Shown one piece after another: positions 8,004-15,497 of a stretch of DNA of 64,000 bases. The position numbers were made by a program, and so were the translations under genes. Within the stretch, counting starts at the first letter, position 1. Each line of letters begins with the position of its first letter. The stretch comes from Intrasporangium calvum (GTDB lineage Bacteria > Actinomycetota > Actinomycetes > Actinomycetales > Dermatophilaceae): assembly GCF_028446585.1 (NCBI RefSeq), contig NZ_JAPFQL010000006.1, positions 1-64,000 of the forward strand, given 5' to 3'. The notes below the pieces were generated by a model. The model was not told the origin of the DNA and ran no database searches. It saw only the letters and a list, made by a program, of their open reading frames with translations.

Positions 8004-10303
8004 CAGTTCCCGTTGCCCGGCTTGGTGCTCGTGGTGGTCTCCTCCGGCACGATCGTCACCGAGATCGATGGGTCCGCCGTCGTCGTCGTGCTCGTCGGAT
8101 CCACCGGCTTGCCTGGCGGGGTCTTCGTCGGCGCGGTCGTCGTCGGCGCAGTGGTGGTCGTCGTGGTCGTCGTGCTCGTCGTGGGCTGGGTCGTCGTCGA
8201 GGTCTCGGTCGGGAGGTCGTCGTCGCCGATGCCGGCGCGCTCCGGGAAGGGCAGTACCTCGACGCCCTCGAAGGTCGGCTGCATGAAGTCGAGCCAGATG
8301 TTCGCCGGGATGGTCGAGCCGTCCGGCGCGACGGACTCCTCCGGGGAGAGCGACACCGAGGACTGCCCGTCCTCGGTCGGCTTGTAGGTCCCGACCGACA
8401 CCGCCATCTGCGGCACGAAGCCGCTGAACCACTTGGAGAGGTTCTCCTCCGACGTTCCCGTCTTGGCGGCGACCGGCCGGGCGAACTCGCGACCGATCTT
8501 CGTCGCCGTGCCACCCTCCTTGGTCGTGTAGGTCATCGCGTCGGTGACGTCTGCCGTCACGTCCTTGGCGAAGGCCCGGCGCGTCGACGGCTTGGCCGTG
8601 TAGGTGTAGGAGCCGTCGGCCGTCGTCACCTTGGCGATGACGTACGGCGTGGACCGCACCCCCTGCGCGGCGATGGTCGAGTAGGCGGAGGCCATGTCGA
8701 TCACCCGAGGGGACGCGGTGCCGAGGACGTTGCCGAGGTCGTTCTTGAGGCCGAGCGTCTTCTCCGGGATGCCGGCCGCGATGGCCGCCTGGCGGGTCTT
8801 CTCGGGCCCGATCTTCTCGTTGAGCTCGACGAAGGCGGTGTTGATCGACCGTCCGATCATCCGGCGCATGTCGACCTTGCCGTAGTCGCGGTCGTCGTAG
8901 TTGTTGACCGGGTGCGGGTAGCCGTCGAACTCCTTGGGAGAGTCGCCGTCGAACTTCGTCTTCGTCGAGATCCCCTCGCGGACGGCGGCGAGCACGGTGA
9001 ACGGCTTGAAGTTCGAGCCGCCCTGCATGATCGCCTGGGTCGCGTTGCTCAGCTGGCGCTTCGAGTAGTCGGACCCGCCGTACATCGCGATCACCGCCCC
9101 GTCACCCGGCTTGAGCGCGACGAGGCCGCCCTGGACGCCCTTGGGGAGGTTCTTCGCCATCGCCTTGACGGCGTTGGACTGGGCCTTGCGGTCGATCGTC
9201 GTGACGATGCGCAGGCCGCCCTTGGCGATGTCCTGGTCGGTCAGTCCGATGCGGACGAGCTCCTTCTTGACCTCGGCGGTGATGTAGCCGGACGTGCCCT
9301 TGGAGAGCCGGGCCCCCTTGTACTCCTTGATCTTGGGCAGCTCGACGTGCTCGGCGCGCTCGGCCGCGGTGAGCCAGCCCTCCTCGACCATCCCGTCGAG
9401 GACGTACGCATAGCGCTGCTTGAGGCGCTCCTCGGCCTTCTCGCCCTCGGCCGGGTCGTAGAGCGACGGAGCGTTGATCACGGAGGCGAGGACAGCGCCC
9501 TCACCGACGGTGAGCTTGTCGACGGACTTGCCGAAGTAGGCGCGGGCGGCCGTCTGGATGCCGTAGGCGCCGCGGCCGTAGTAGATGGTGTTGAGGTAGT
9601 CCTGGAGGATCTGGTCCTTCTCCATCGAGCCGTCGATCTTGATGGCGATCAGGATCTCCCGCGCCTTGCGTTCGATGGTGCGGTCCTGGCTGAGGAAGTA
9701 GTTCTTGACGTACTGCTGCGTGATCGTCGAGCCACCGACCTGCGCCTCACCGGTGAGGCTCGTCTTGACGGCGCGGAGGATGCCGCCGACGGAGATGCCG
9801 TTGTTGACGTAGAACGTCCGGTCCTCGGCCGCGATGTGCGCCTTCTGGACGAAGTCCGGCACCTTCGTCAGGTCGACCATCTGGCGGTTGCCCTCGTCCT
9901 GGACGATCCGGTCGATCTCGGTCTTGCCGTCGGAGTAGTAGATGATCGAGACCTGCCGGCTCGCGAACTCGTTGGGCTTCGGGACGTCCGTCTTGGCGTA
10001 GGCGAACCAGACGCCGAGGATGCCGAGGACGAAGAGCACGGCTCCCGCGAGGGTCCCCCACTTGAGGGTCGGGATCACCCAGCGCTTCCACCCGGTGCGG
10101 CCCTTGCCGTCACCTCCGGCCCCGCCGGCACCACCGCGCCCGCCACGTCCACCGCGACCACCGCCGCCGGCGCGGAACTCGAGTGCGCCGTCGGCGGTGG
10201 GCTCGCCGGAGCTCGGGTCGGGTCGCTGCGGCTGCGCGCCTCGCCGACTGCGCTTCTCGGCGGCCAGCTGCGCAGCACGGATCTCGCGCCTGCTCTGTGT
10301 CAC
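8003..10303 (-). CDS. Class A penicillin-binding protein (bifunctional transglycosylase/transpeptidase)
   Basis: 766-residue enzyme that polymerises and cross-links peptidoglycan outside the membrane. A charged, Gly-rich cytoplasmic tail precedes one membrane anchor at about residues 82-103. The GT51 domain shows AEDRTF and GGSTITQQ. The transpeptidase has SNFK (near 426), SIN (near 486) and KTGTS (near 614), all intact. The C-terminus is a Thr/Pro-rich tail with runs of threonine. The start is a GTG. It is the first gene of a two-gene operon with the GT-C type membrane protein. Confidence 0.95.
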   Translation of the reverse strand: MTQSRREIRAAQLAAEKRSRRGAQPQRPDPSSGEPTADGALEFRAGGGGRGGRGGRGGAGGAGGDGKGRTGWKRWVIPTLKWGTLAGAVLFVLGILGVWFAYAKTDVPKPNEFASRQVSIIYYSDGKTEIDRIVQDEGNRQMVDLTKVPDFVQKAHIAAEDRTFYVNNGISVGGILRAVKTSLTGEAQVGGSTITQQYVKNYFLSQDRTIERKAREILIAIKIDGSMEKDQILQDYLNTIYYGRGAYGIQTAARAYFGKSVDKLTVGEGAVLASVINAPSLYDPAEGEKAEERLKQRYAYVLDGMVEEGWLTAAERAEHVELPKIKEYKGARLSKGTSGYITAEVKKELVRIGLTDQDIAKGGLRIVTTIDRKAQSNAVKAMAKNLPKGVQGGLVALKPGDGAVIAMYGGSDYSKRQLSNATQAIMQGGSNFKPFTVLAAVREGISTKTKFDGDSPKEFDGYPHPVNNYDDRDYGKVDMRRMIGRSINTAFVELNEKIGPEKTRQAAIAAGIPEKTLGLKNDLGNVLGTASPRVIDMASAYSTIAAQGVRSTPYVIAKVTTADGSYTYTAKPSTRRAFAKDVTADVTDAMTYTTKEGGTATKIGREFARPVAAKTGTSEENLSKWFSGFVPQMAVSVGTYKPTEDGQSSVSLSPEESVAPDGSTIPANIWLDFMQPTFEGVEVLPFPERAGIGDDDLPTETSTTTQPTTSTTTTTTTTAPTTTAPTKTPPGKPVDPTSTTTTADPSISVTIVPEETTTSTKPGNGN

Positions 10304-10427
10304 TCCACCACTTCCATTTCATGCGCAGGCTCGAGACACCTCTCGAGCCGCATATCAGTATGACCCGACACCCCGTCACACGCCGAAACGGACCCCGCCA
10401 CCCACAGCGGGCACACAGCAGCGAACC

Positions 10428-10479
10428 GAGCCCAGCGGCATACGGCACCAGCCTCTCCCGTATGCCGCTGAGCTGGCTC
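10428..10479. repeat. Dispersed repeat, inverted pair upstream of two divergent genes
   Basis: Reverse copy GAGCCCAGCGGCATACGG (10428-10445) and forward copy CCGTATGCCGCTGAGC (10458-10473) form a hairpin with 12-base loop. It lies between the divergent penicillin-binding protein and sigma factor genes, so here it cannot be serving simply as a terminator. Confidence 0.75.
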
Positions 10480-10564
10480 CCACGATGAGGCAACCTTGGC
10501 GGGTGGCTGGGTGGTCCACCACGATGTGACGATCCTGATGCAACGCGGGGAGGCAGGGGAAACC

Positions 10565-11104
10565 GTGGGACGAGACGACTTCGATGCGTTCGTCGCAGCA
10601 CGGTCCACCCGACTGCTGCGGACCGCCTATCTCCTGACCCACGACCGCTCGCTCGCCGAGGACCTGCTCCAGACCGCGCTGGCCAAGGCCTGGTTTGCCT
10701 GGGGTCGGATCGACGGAGCGCCCGAGGCGTATGTCCGCCGGATCATGGTCAACACGTATGCGACGTGGTGGCGGCGCAGGTGGAACGGCGAGGAGCCGAC
10801 CGAGACGCTGCCCGAGCGGCACGGGGCCGGCGACCGCGCCGGCGACCGGGCCGGTCAGGTCGACGACCGGACAGACCTCTGGCGGGCGCTCGGGCGCCTC
10901 CCGAAACGGCAACGGGCCGTCGTCGTCCTCCGCTTCTACGAGGACCTGTCCGAGGCCGACACTGCCGAGCTGCTCGGCTGCACGGTCGGCACGGTGAAGA
11001 GCCAGGCGAGCAAGGCGCTGGCCAAGCTGCGCCTCGACCCGCGCCTGCTCGACTCCGCTGCCGCCACCCCCACCCCCGCGACCTCGAAGGAGGGCTCCCG
11101 ATGA
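10565..11104 (+). CDS. SigE-family (ECF-type) RNA polymerase sigma factor
   Basis: 179-residue sigma factor with region 2 (FVAARSTRLLRTAYLLTHD, then AEDLLQTALAKAW) and region 4 helix-turn-helix (DLSEADTAELLGCTVGTVKSQ). An ATG lies at 10538, but the GTG at 10565 follows a good GGCAGGGGA ribosome site and gives the usual N-terminus, so it was chosen. The upstream sequence GGCAACC at 10489-10495, with GGTCC about 18 bases on, could be an autoregulated ECF promoter; weak evidence. The gene overlaps the membrane partner gene by ATGA. Confidence 0.92.
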   Translation: MGRDDFDAFVAARSTRLLRTAYLLTHDRSLAEDLLQTALAKAWFAWGRIDGAPEAYVRRIMVNTYATWWRRRWNGEEPTETLPERHGAGDRAGDRAGQVDDRTDLWRALGRLPKRQRAVVVLRFYEDLSEADTAELLGCTVGTVKSQASKALAKLRLDPRLLDSAAATPTPATSKEGSR

Positions 11105-12180
11105 ACCTCACCGACCTGCGCACCGAGCTCGACCTGCGCGCCCAGGACCTCACCGCCGACGTGTCCTCCCTCACCGCTGGCATCGACGGGAAGGTGCGGG
11201 CGACCAAGCGACGCCGCGCAGCCGCGGGCGCCGTGGCCGCATGCGCCGTCGCAGCCGTCGTCGGCGTGGCCGCGTGGAACGGCATGGCGCGCCCGACCAC
11301 CCCGGCACCGGCAGGGACCAACCAGGTGACGCTCCGCGCTGACGCCCTGCCGTCCCGCCCCGTGGCCATGTCCCCGGACGACGTCGTCAAGGACGGGCTC
11401 CGCTTCCGGGCCGAGACTCTCGCCGGCGACCGCCTTGCTGCCGGCGCCATCGGCGACCTCGGCCAGCGGTCGCTGTCCGTCAGGTGGAGGCCCACGACCC
11501 AGCAGGTCACCTATGCCGTGGAGTGCTGGCTCCCGTCCGACACGGACGACGCGGCCTGGCGGAACACGTGGGTCCGGCACTCGGTCCCGGGCCAGGAGGG
11601 GCACTTCAGCAGCACGTGCCAGCGGGACCTGCCCGCTGACGGGGTGCTGGCCTCGACCGGAGTCACGCCGGGCGAGCCCGGTGAGGGTGACCGCACGCTG
11701 GGCGTCGGCATCGAGACGACCCTCGATGTCGAGCTCGTCGACCGGGACGGCAACCCGGTCACGAACCCCCAGGCCCGCATCGCGGTCGGTGTCTATGAGC
11801 TGGGCCCGCGCACTGAGGTCCATGACGAGACCCGCGCGGTCGTCCTCTCACTGCCCGAGGTCATCGAGCACCAGGGTTACGCCTACCAGCTGACGTCGAT
11901 GGTCGACGGCTCGCTGCCGACGACGACGCTGCCGAGCTCCGTGACCCCGACCGGCATGCCCTTCCTCGTCAGCTACGGGTCGACGACCGAGCCCGGCGAC
12001 GCCACTGCGCCGACCTTCTCCCTCACGGGTCTGGACGTCGAGGCCTCGTCCCTCGTCGGCGGTGGGTGGTCGACCGTGGCGCAGCCCGCGAGGGGAGCGG
12101 GACGCGTGGGACTGGCCCTCGAGGGACCGGCCCCCGAGTCCGGCACGGCGTTCATCGCGATCTACACGCCGGTGCCCTGA
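11101..12180 (+). CDS. Membrane-anchored partner of the SigE-type sigma factor
   Basis: 359-residue protein with one membrane segment at about residues 41-57 after a short basic cytoplasmic part, then a large extracytoplasmic domain not recognised as a known family. It has paired cysteines (ECWLPS and SSTCQRD). The start overlaps the sigma stop, so the two are co-translated. Position and topology suggest an anti-sigma or signal-sensing role, but no ZAS zinc motif is visible, so the function is inference. Confidence 0.7.
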   Translation: MNLTDLRTELDLRAQDLTADVSSLTAGIDGKVRATKRRRAAAGAVAACAVAAVVGVAAWNGMARPTTPAPAGTNQVTLRADALPSRPVAMSPDDVVKDGLRFRAETLAGDRLAAGAIGDLGQRSLSVRWRPTTQQVTYAVECWLPSDTDDAAWRNTWVRHSVPGQEGHFSSTCQRDLPADGVLASTGVTPGEPGEGDRTLGVGIETTLDVELVDRDGNPVTNPQARIAVGVYELGPRTEVHDETRAVVLSLPEVIEHQGYAYQLTSMVDGSLPTTTLPSSVTPTGMPFLVSYGSTTEPGDATAPTFSLTGLDVEASSLVGGGWSTVAQPARGAGRVGLALEGPAPESGTAFIAIYTPVP

Positions 12181-12217
12181 CCCTGCCGGTCGCTCACTCC
12201 TGACCCGGCTGTGTCGC

Positions 12218-12244
12218 GGGGATGTATCGCGGCGATATATCCCC
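12218..12244. promoter_or_regulatory. Palindromic operator upstream of padR-ino1
   Basis: Near-perfect palindrome: left arm GGGGATGTATCGC, right arm the complement of GGGGATATATCGC, centred at 12231. It lies 18 bases before the PadR start, where an autoregulatory PadR-family operator is expected. Confidence 0.7.
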
Positions 12245-12261
12245 AGTGTTAGAGTGCGAGC

Positions 12262-12897
12262 GTGGCCAAGAGTGAGCGACCGCAGAGCCGACGCGCGGCC
12301 CTGCTCGAGTTCGCGATCCTCGGCGTCCTGCACGACGGGGCGCTGCACGGCTATGAGCTGCGCAAGCGGCTCACCACCGCCCTCGGCATCTTCCGGGCCC
12401 TCTCCTACGGCTCCCTCTACCCGGCCCTGCGGAGCCTGGTCGAGTCGGGTCACATCTCCGAGACTCCCGAGCCGACCGCCTCGGGCAAGCGGCCGAGGAT
12501 CACCTACCAGCTGACCGCGGAGGGCAAGGAGCACTTCCAGGACCTCGTCGCGGCCAGCGGGCCCGACGCCTGGGACGACGACGACTTCGACGTCCGGCTC
12601 GCCTTCTTCTCCCGCACCGAGCGCGAGGTGCGCCTCCGCATCCTCGAGGGCCGCCGGTCGCGCCTCGAGGAGCGCCTCGCCCGGGTGCGCGAGGTCAGCG
12701 CCCGCAACCGCGAGCGGATGGACGCCTACACCCTCGCCCTCCAGCAGCACGGCGAGGAACGCGCGGAGCGAGAGGTCCGTTGGCTCGAGGAGCTCATCCG
12801 CGCCGAACGCCGCGCTGCGCTGGATCCCGGCCCAGCGGCATACGACCTCGATGTTCTTCCACCCACCAGAACGACCCCACCACAGAACAAGGAGTGA
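12262..12897 (+). CDS. PadR-family transcriptional regulator
   Basis: 211-residue regulator. The winged helix of PadR is at residues 13-85 (LLEFAILGVLHDGALHGYEL and SYGSLYPALRSLVESG), followed by a helical C-terminal dimerisation part rich in Arg and Glu. GTG start. It is directly upstream of ino1 with the ino1 ribosome site (AAGGAG) inside its last codons, so it probably controls inositol synthesis together with itself through the palindrome just upstream. A copy of the dispersed repeat is encoded near its C-terminus as GPAAY. Confidence 0.93.
   Translation: MAKSERPQSRRAALLEFAILGVLHDGALHGYELRKRLTTALGIFRALSYGSLYPALRSLVESGHISETPEPTASGKRPRITYQLTAEGKEHFQDLVAASGPDAWDDDDFDVRLAFFSRTEREVRLRILEGRRSRLEERLARVREVSARNRERMDAYTLALQQHGEERAEREVRWLEELIRAERRAALDPGPAAYDLDVLPPTRTTPPQNKE
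12829..12845 (-). repeat. Dispersed repeat copy inside padR
   Basis: GGCCCAGCGGCATACGA, translated as GPAAY near the C-terminus of the PadR protein. Confidence 0.65.
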
Positions 12898-12900
12898 TCC

Positions 12901-13992
12901 ATGGGATCCGTACGCGTCGCCATCGTCGGCGTCGGCAACTGCGCGAGCTCGCTCGTCCAGGGTGTCGAGTACTACAAGGACGCTGACCCGGCCGGCACCG
13001 TGCCGGGCCTCATGCACGTCCAGTTCGGCGACTACCACGTCAAGGACGTCGACTTCGTCGCGGCGTTCGACGTCGACGACAAGAAGGTCGGCAAGGACCT
13101 CTCGGAGGCGATCAACTCCTCCGAGAACAACACCATCAAGATCTGCGACGTCCCGACCTCGGGCGTCGAGGTCCAGCGCGGCCACACGCTCGACGGCCTG
13201 GGCAAGTACTACCGCCTGACGATCGACGAGTCGGCGGCGGAGCCGGTCGACGTCGTCCAGGTCCTCAAGGAGCGCAAGGTCGACGTCCTCGTCTCCTACC
13301 TCCCGGTGGGCTCCGAGGAGGCCGACAAGTTCTACGCGCAGTGCGCCATCGACGCGGGTGTCGCCTTCGTCAACGCCCTCCCGGTCTTCATCGCGAGCGA
13401 CCCGGAGTGGGCCGCGAAGTTCGAGGCCGCCGGCGTGCCGATCATCGGCGACGACATCAAGAGCCAGGTCGGCGCGACGATCACGCACCGCGTCATGGCC
13501 AAGCTCTTCGAGGACCGCGGCGTCACGCTCGACCGGACGTACCAGCTCAACGTCGGCGGCAACATGGACTTCAAGAACATGCTCGAGCGCGAGCGCCTCG
13601 AGTCCAAGAAGGTCTCCAAGACGCAGGCCGTGACCTCCAACCTCACCGGCGCCCTCGCCGACAAGAAGGAGGACCGCAACGTCCACATCGGCCCGTCGGA
13701 CTACGTCGCGTGGCTCGACGACCGCAAGTGGGCCTACGTCCGGCTCGAGGGGCGCGCCTTCGGTGACGTGCCGCTGAACCTCGAGTACAAGCTCGAGGTG
13801 TGGGACTCCCCCAACTCGGCCGGCATCATCATCGACGCGATCCGCGCTGCGAAGATCGCCAAGGACCGGGGCATCGGTGGCGCGCTCATCTCCGCGTCGT
13901 CCTACCTGATGAAGTCCCCGCCCGTGCAGCGCGAGGACACCGAGGGCCGCGCGAAGCTCGAGGCGTTCATCGCGGGCACCGAGGAGCGCTGA
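12901..13992 (+). CDS. ino1: Inositol-3-phosphate synthase
   Basis: 363-residue NAD-dependent enzyme converting glucose 6-phosphate to myo-inositol 3-phosphate, the first step to phosphatidylinositol and mycothiol. The Rossmann motif is VGVGNCASS at the N-terminus. The conserved core shows [15 protein letters not shown] and [12 protein letters not shown]. Co-transcribed with padR; strong ribosome site AAGGAG six bases before the ATG. Length fits the short actinobacterial form. Confidence 0.97.
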   Translation: MGSVRVAIVGVGNCASSLVQGVEYYKDADPAGTVPGLMHVQFGDYHVKDVDFVAAFDVDDKKVGKDLSEAINSSENNTIKICDVPTSGVEVQRGHTLDGLGKYYRLTIDESAAEPVDVVQVLKERKVDVLVSYLPVGSEEADKFYAQCAIDAGVAFVNALPVFIASDPEWAAKFEAAGVPIIGDDIKSQVGATITHRVMAKLFEDRGVTLDRTYQLNVGGNMDFKNMLERERLESKKVSKTQAVTSNLTGALADKKEDRNVHIGPSDYVAWLDDRKWAYVRLEGRAFGDVPLNLEYKLEVWDSPNSAGIIIDAIRAAKIAKDRGIGGALISASSYLMKSPPVQREDTEGRAKLEAFIAGTEER

Positions 13993-14010
13993 GCCCTCAC
14001 CCGCCAGGGT

Positions 14011-14024
14011 GTATGCCGCTGGGC
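14011..14024 (+). repeat. Dispersed repeat running into the ino1 terminator
   Basis: GTATGCCGCTGGGC; its last bases form the left arm of the GGGCCCGC terminator stem. Confidence 0.7.
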
Positions 14025-14049
14025 CCGCTTCCCGATGGGAGGCGGGCCC
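14021..14049 (+). terminator. Terminator downstream of ino1
   Basis: Hairpin GGGCCCGC ... GCGGGCCC with inner pairing CCC/GGG, followed by TTG. It also lies just past the 3' end of the convergent protease gene. Confidence 0.65.
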
Positions 14050-14091
14050 TTGCGCGTGGCCGGGTCGGACCGCTGGCGAGCTGCGGAACGG

Positions 14092-15414
14092 TCAGGGCCG
14101 GTCTGCGTCCCCCCGCTTGAGGACTGGGCGGCCGTTCACGGCATGGGCGACCGCGATCTGGTGGAGCGCCGCCCACGCCTCGCGCGGCTTCTCGTGGCTC
14201 CAGGCCATGCGCGCGGCGACCAGGCCGGCGACGAGCGGGGTCGCGAACGAGGTGCCGCTCCAGCTGGCCAGCCAGTTGGTGAACACCACATGGCCGGGCT
14301 GGTCGCCGGGGGTGTCCGGGTCGATGTCCTCGTAGTCGTAGCGGCCGTTGGGATAGCCGTTGACGACGTCCGTACCGCGCGCCCACACGTCGACCCAGCT
14401 GCCGTAGTTGCTGTAGCCGGCTGCGGTGGCGTCGTCGTCGTCGAGGGCGCCGACGGCCACGATCTCCGGATGGGGCAGACCAGCCGGGTAGAAGCCCACG
14501 TCCTGTGCGTCATTGCCTGCCGCGCAGACGAGCAGCGTGTCGGTCTTGGCGAGGTACTCGCGGAACACCTCGAGACCGAGCAGCTCACGGGCCGGGTCCT
14601 CACCCGGGGCGAGAGTGGTGCCCGCCGAGAGGCTGATGATGTCCGGTCCGGTCTGCAGGACCTGGTCGAGGATCGGACCCAGGTCGCTCGAGATCTGACC
14701 GCCGGAGGTGAGCAAGGCGGGCCAGACGCGAACCTCCGCATCGGGAGCCATGGTCGCCACCACCCCGCCGACGAAGGTGCCGTGCCCGCGGTAGTGGCCG
14801 TCGGCCTGTGGTCCGCCCGGCTGGCCCGAGACGTTGCTCAGCCAGTCGTGCTGCTCCACCACCGACTGGTGGAAGTCGGTGTCGATGACGGCCACCTTGA
14901 CCTTGCGGTCGGTCGGCCTCGGCGACCAGTCGGCCACAGCCGGCACCGGGCCACGGTCTTGCGAGACCAGGACCGGCTCGGTGGCGGGGCACGCCGACGC
15001 CGACGGGCAGATGTGCAGGACGAGGTCCTTGCTCGCGTCGATCTCGCGATCGCGCAGGTCGGAGATGACCGCATCCAGGTCCGCGCCGGCCGGGAGGGCG
15101 ATCGTCGTGACTCCACGTTGCGGCTCGCGGTCGACGGGCTCCTCGACCCGGGCTCCGTCGCCGATCGTGTCGCGCAGGATGCCGAGCACGCGCTCGACGT
15201 CTCGGTCACGCACGAGGATGACCTCGTCCCGATAGAGGTAGTCGACATCCTCATCCGTCGCGACCTCGCGGATCACCACGTTGCGGTCGACGTTCTCCGG
15301 TGCGCTCTGGAGACCCTCGACGATCCGGTCGAACTGGACCCGGAGCCGACCACGCTGGCGGCCGTTGGGGACCGAGGGTTCCCACCAATAGGGAAGATTC
15401 GGCTGGTTGCTCAT
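14092..15414 (-). CDS. Cytoplasmic S8 (subtilisin-like) serine protease
   Basis: 440-residue protease with a complete triad: Asp in VAVIDTD (near 176), His in GHGTFVGG (near 210) and Ser in SGTSFATP (near 386); the oxyanion Asn is in AAGND (near 299). There is no signal peptide or membrane anchor, so it probably acts inside the cell. Residues 1-165 hold charged alpha/beta modules that could serve as a propeptide or partner-binding domain. It is divergent from the TPR-CHAT gene, whose start lies 83 bases away, and the two probably share a control region. A role in a protease cascade is inference from context. Confidence 0.88.
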   Translation of the reverse strand: MSNQPNLPYWWEPSVPNGRQRGRLRVQFDRIVEGLQSAPENVDRNVVIREVATDEDVDYLYRDEVILVRDRDVERVLGILRDTIGDGARVEEPVDREPQRGVTTIALPAGADLDAVISDLRDREIDASKDLVLHICPSASACPATEPVLVSQDRGPVPAVADWSPRPTDRKVKVAVIDTDFHQSVVEQHDWLSNVSGQPGGPQADGHYRGHGTFVGGVVATMAPDAEVRVWPALLTSGGQISSDLGPILDQVLQTGPDIISLSAGTTLAPGEDPARELLGLEVFREYLAKTDTLLVCAAGNDAQDVGFYPAGLPHPEIVAVGALDDDDATAAGYSNYGSWVDVWARGTDVVNGYPNGRYDYEDIDPDTPGDQPGHVVFTNWLASWSGTSFATPLVAGLVAARMAWSHEKPREAWAALHQIAVAHAVNGRPVLKRGDADRP

Positions 15415-15497
15415 GACGCTGCTGCCATCATGTGGAGGGTCAGGGGGTGCCTGTCAGTCATTGCAGCTCTCCAGTCAAGCGAAGGATGTTGTCCGTG

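Noticed and set aside
15432-15497. Upstream starts for the TPR-CHAT gene
   Set aside because: GTG 15432 and ATG 15486 lack a properly spaced ribosome site.
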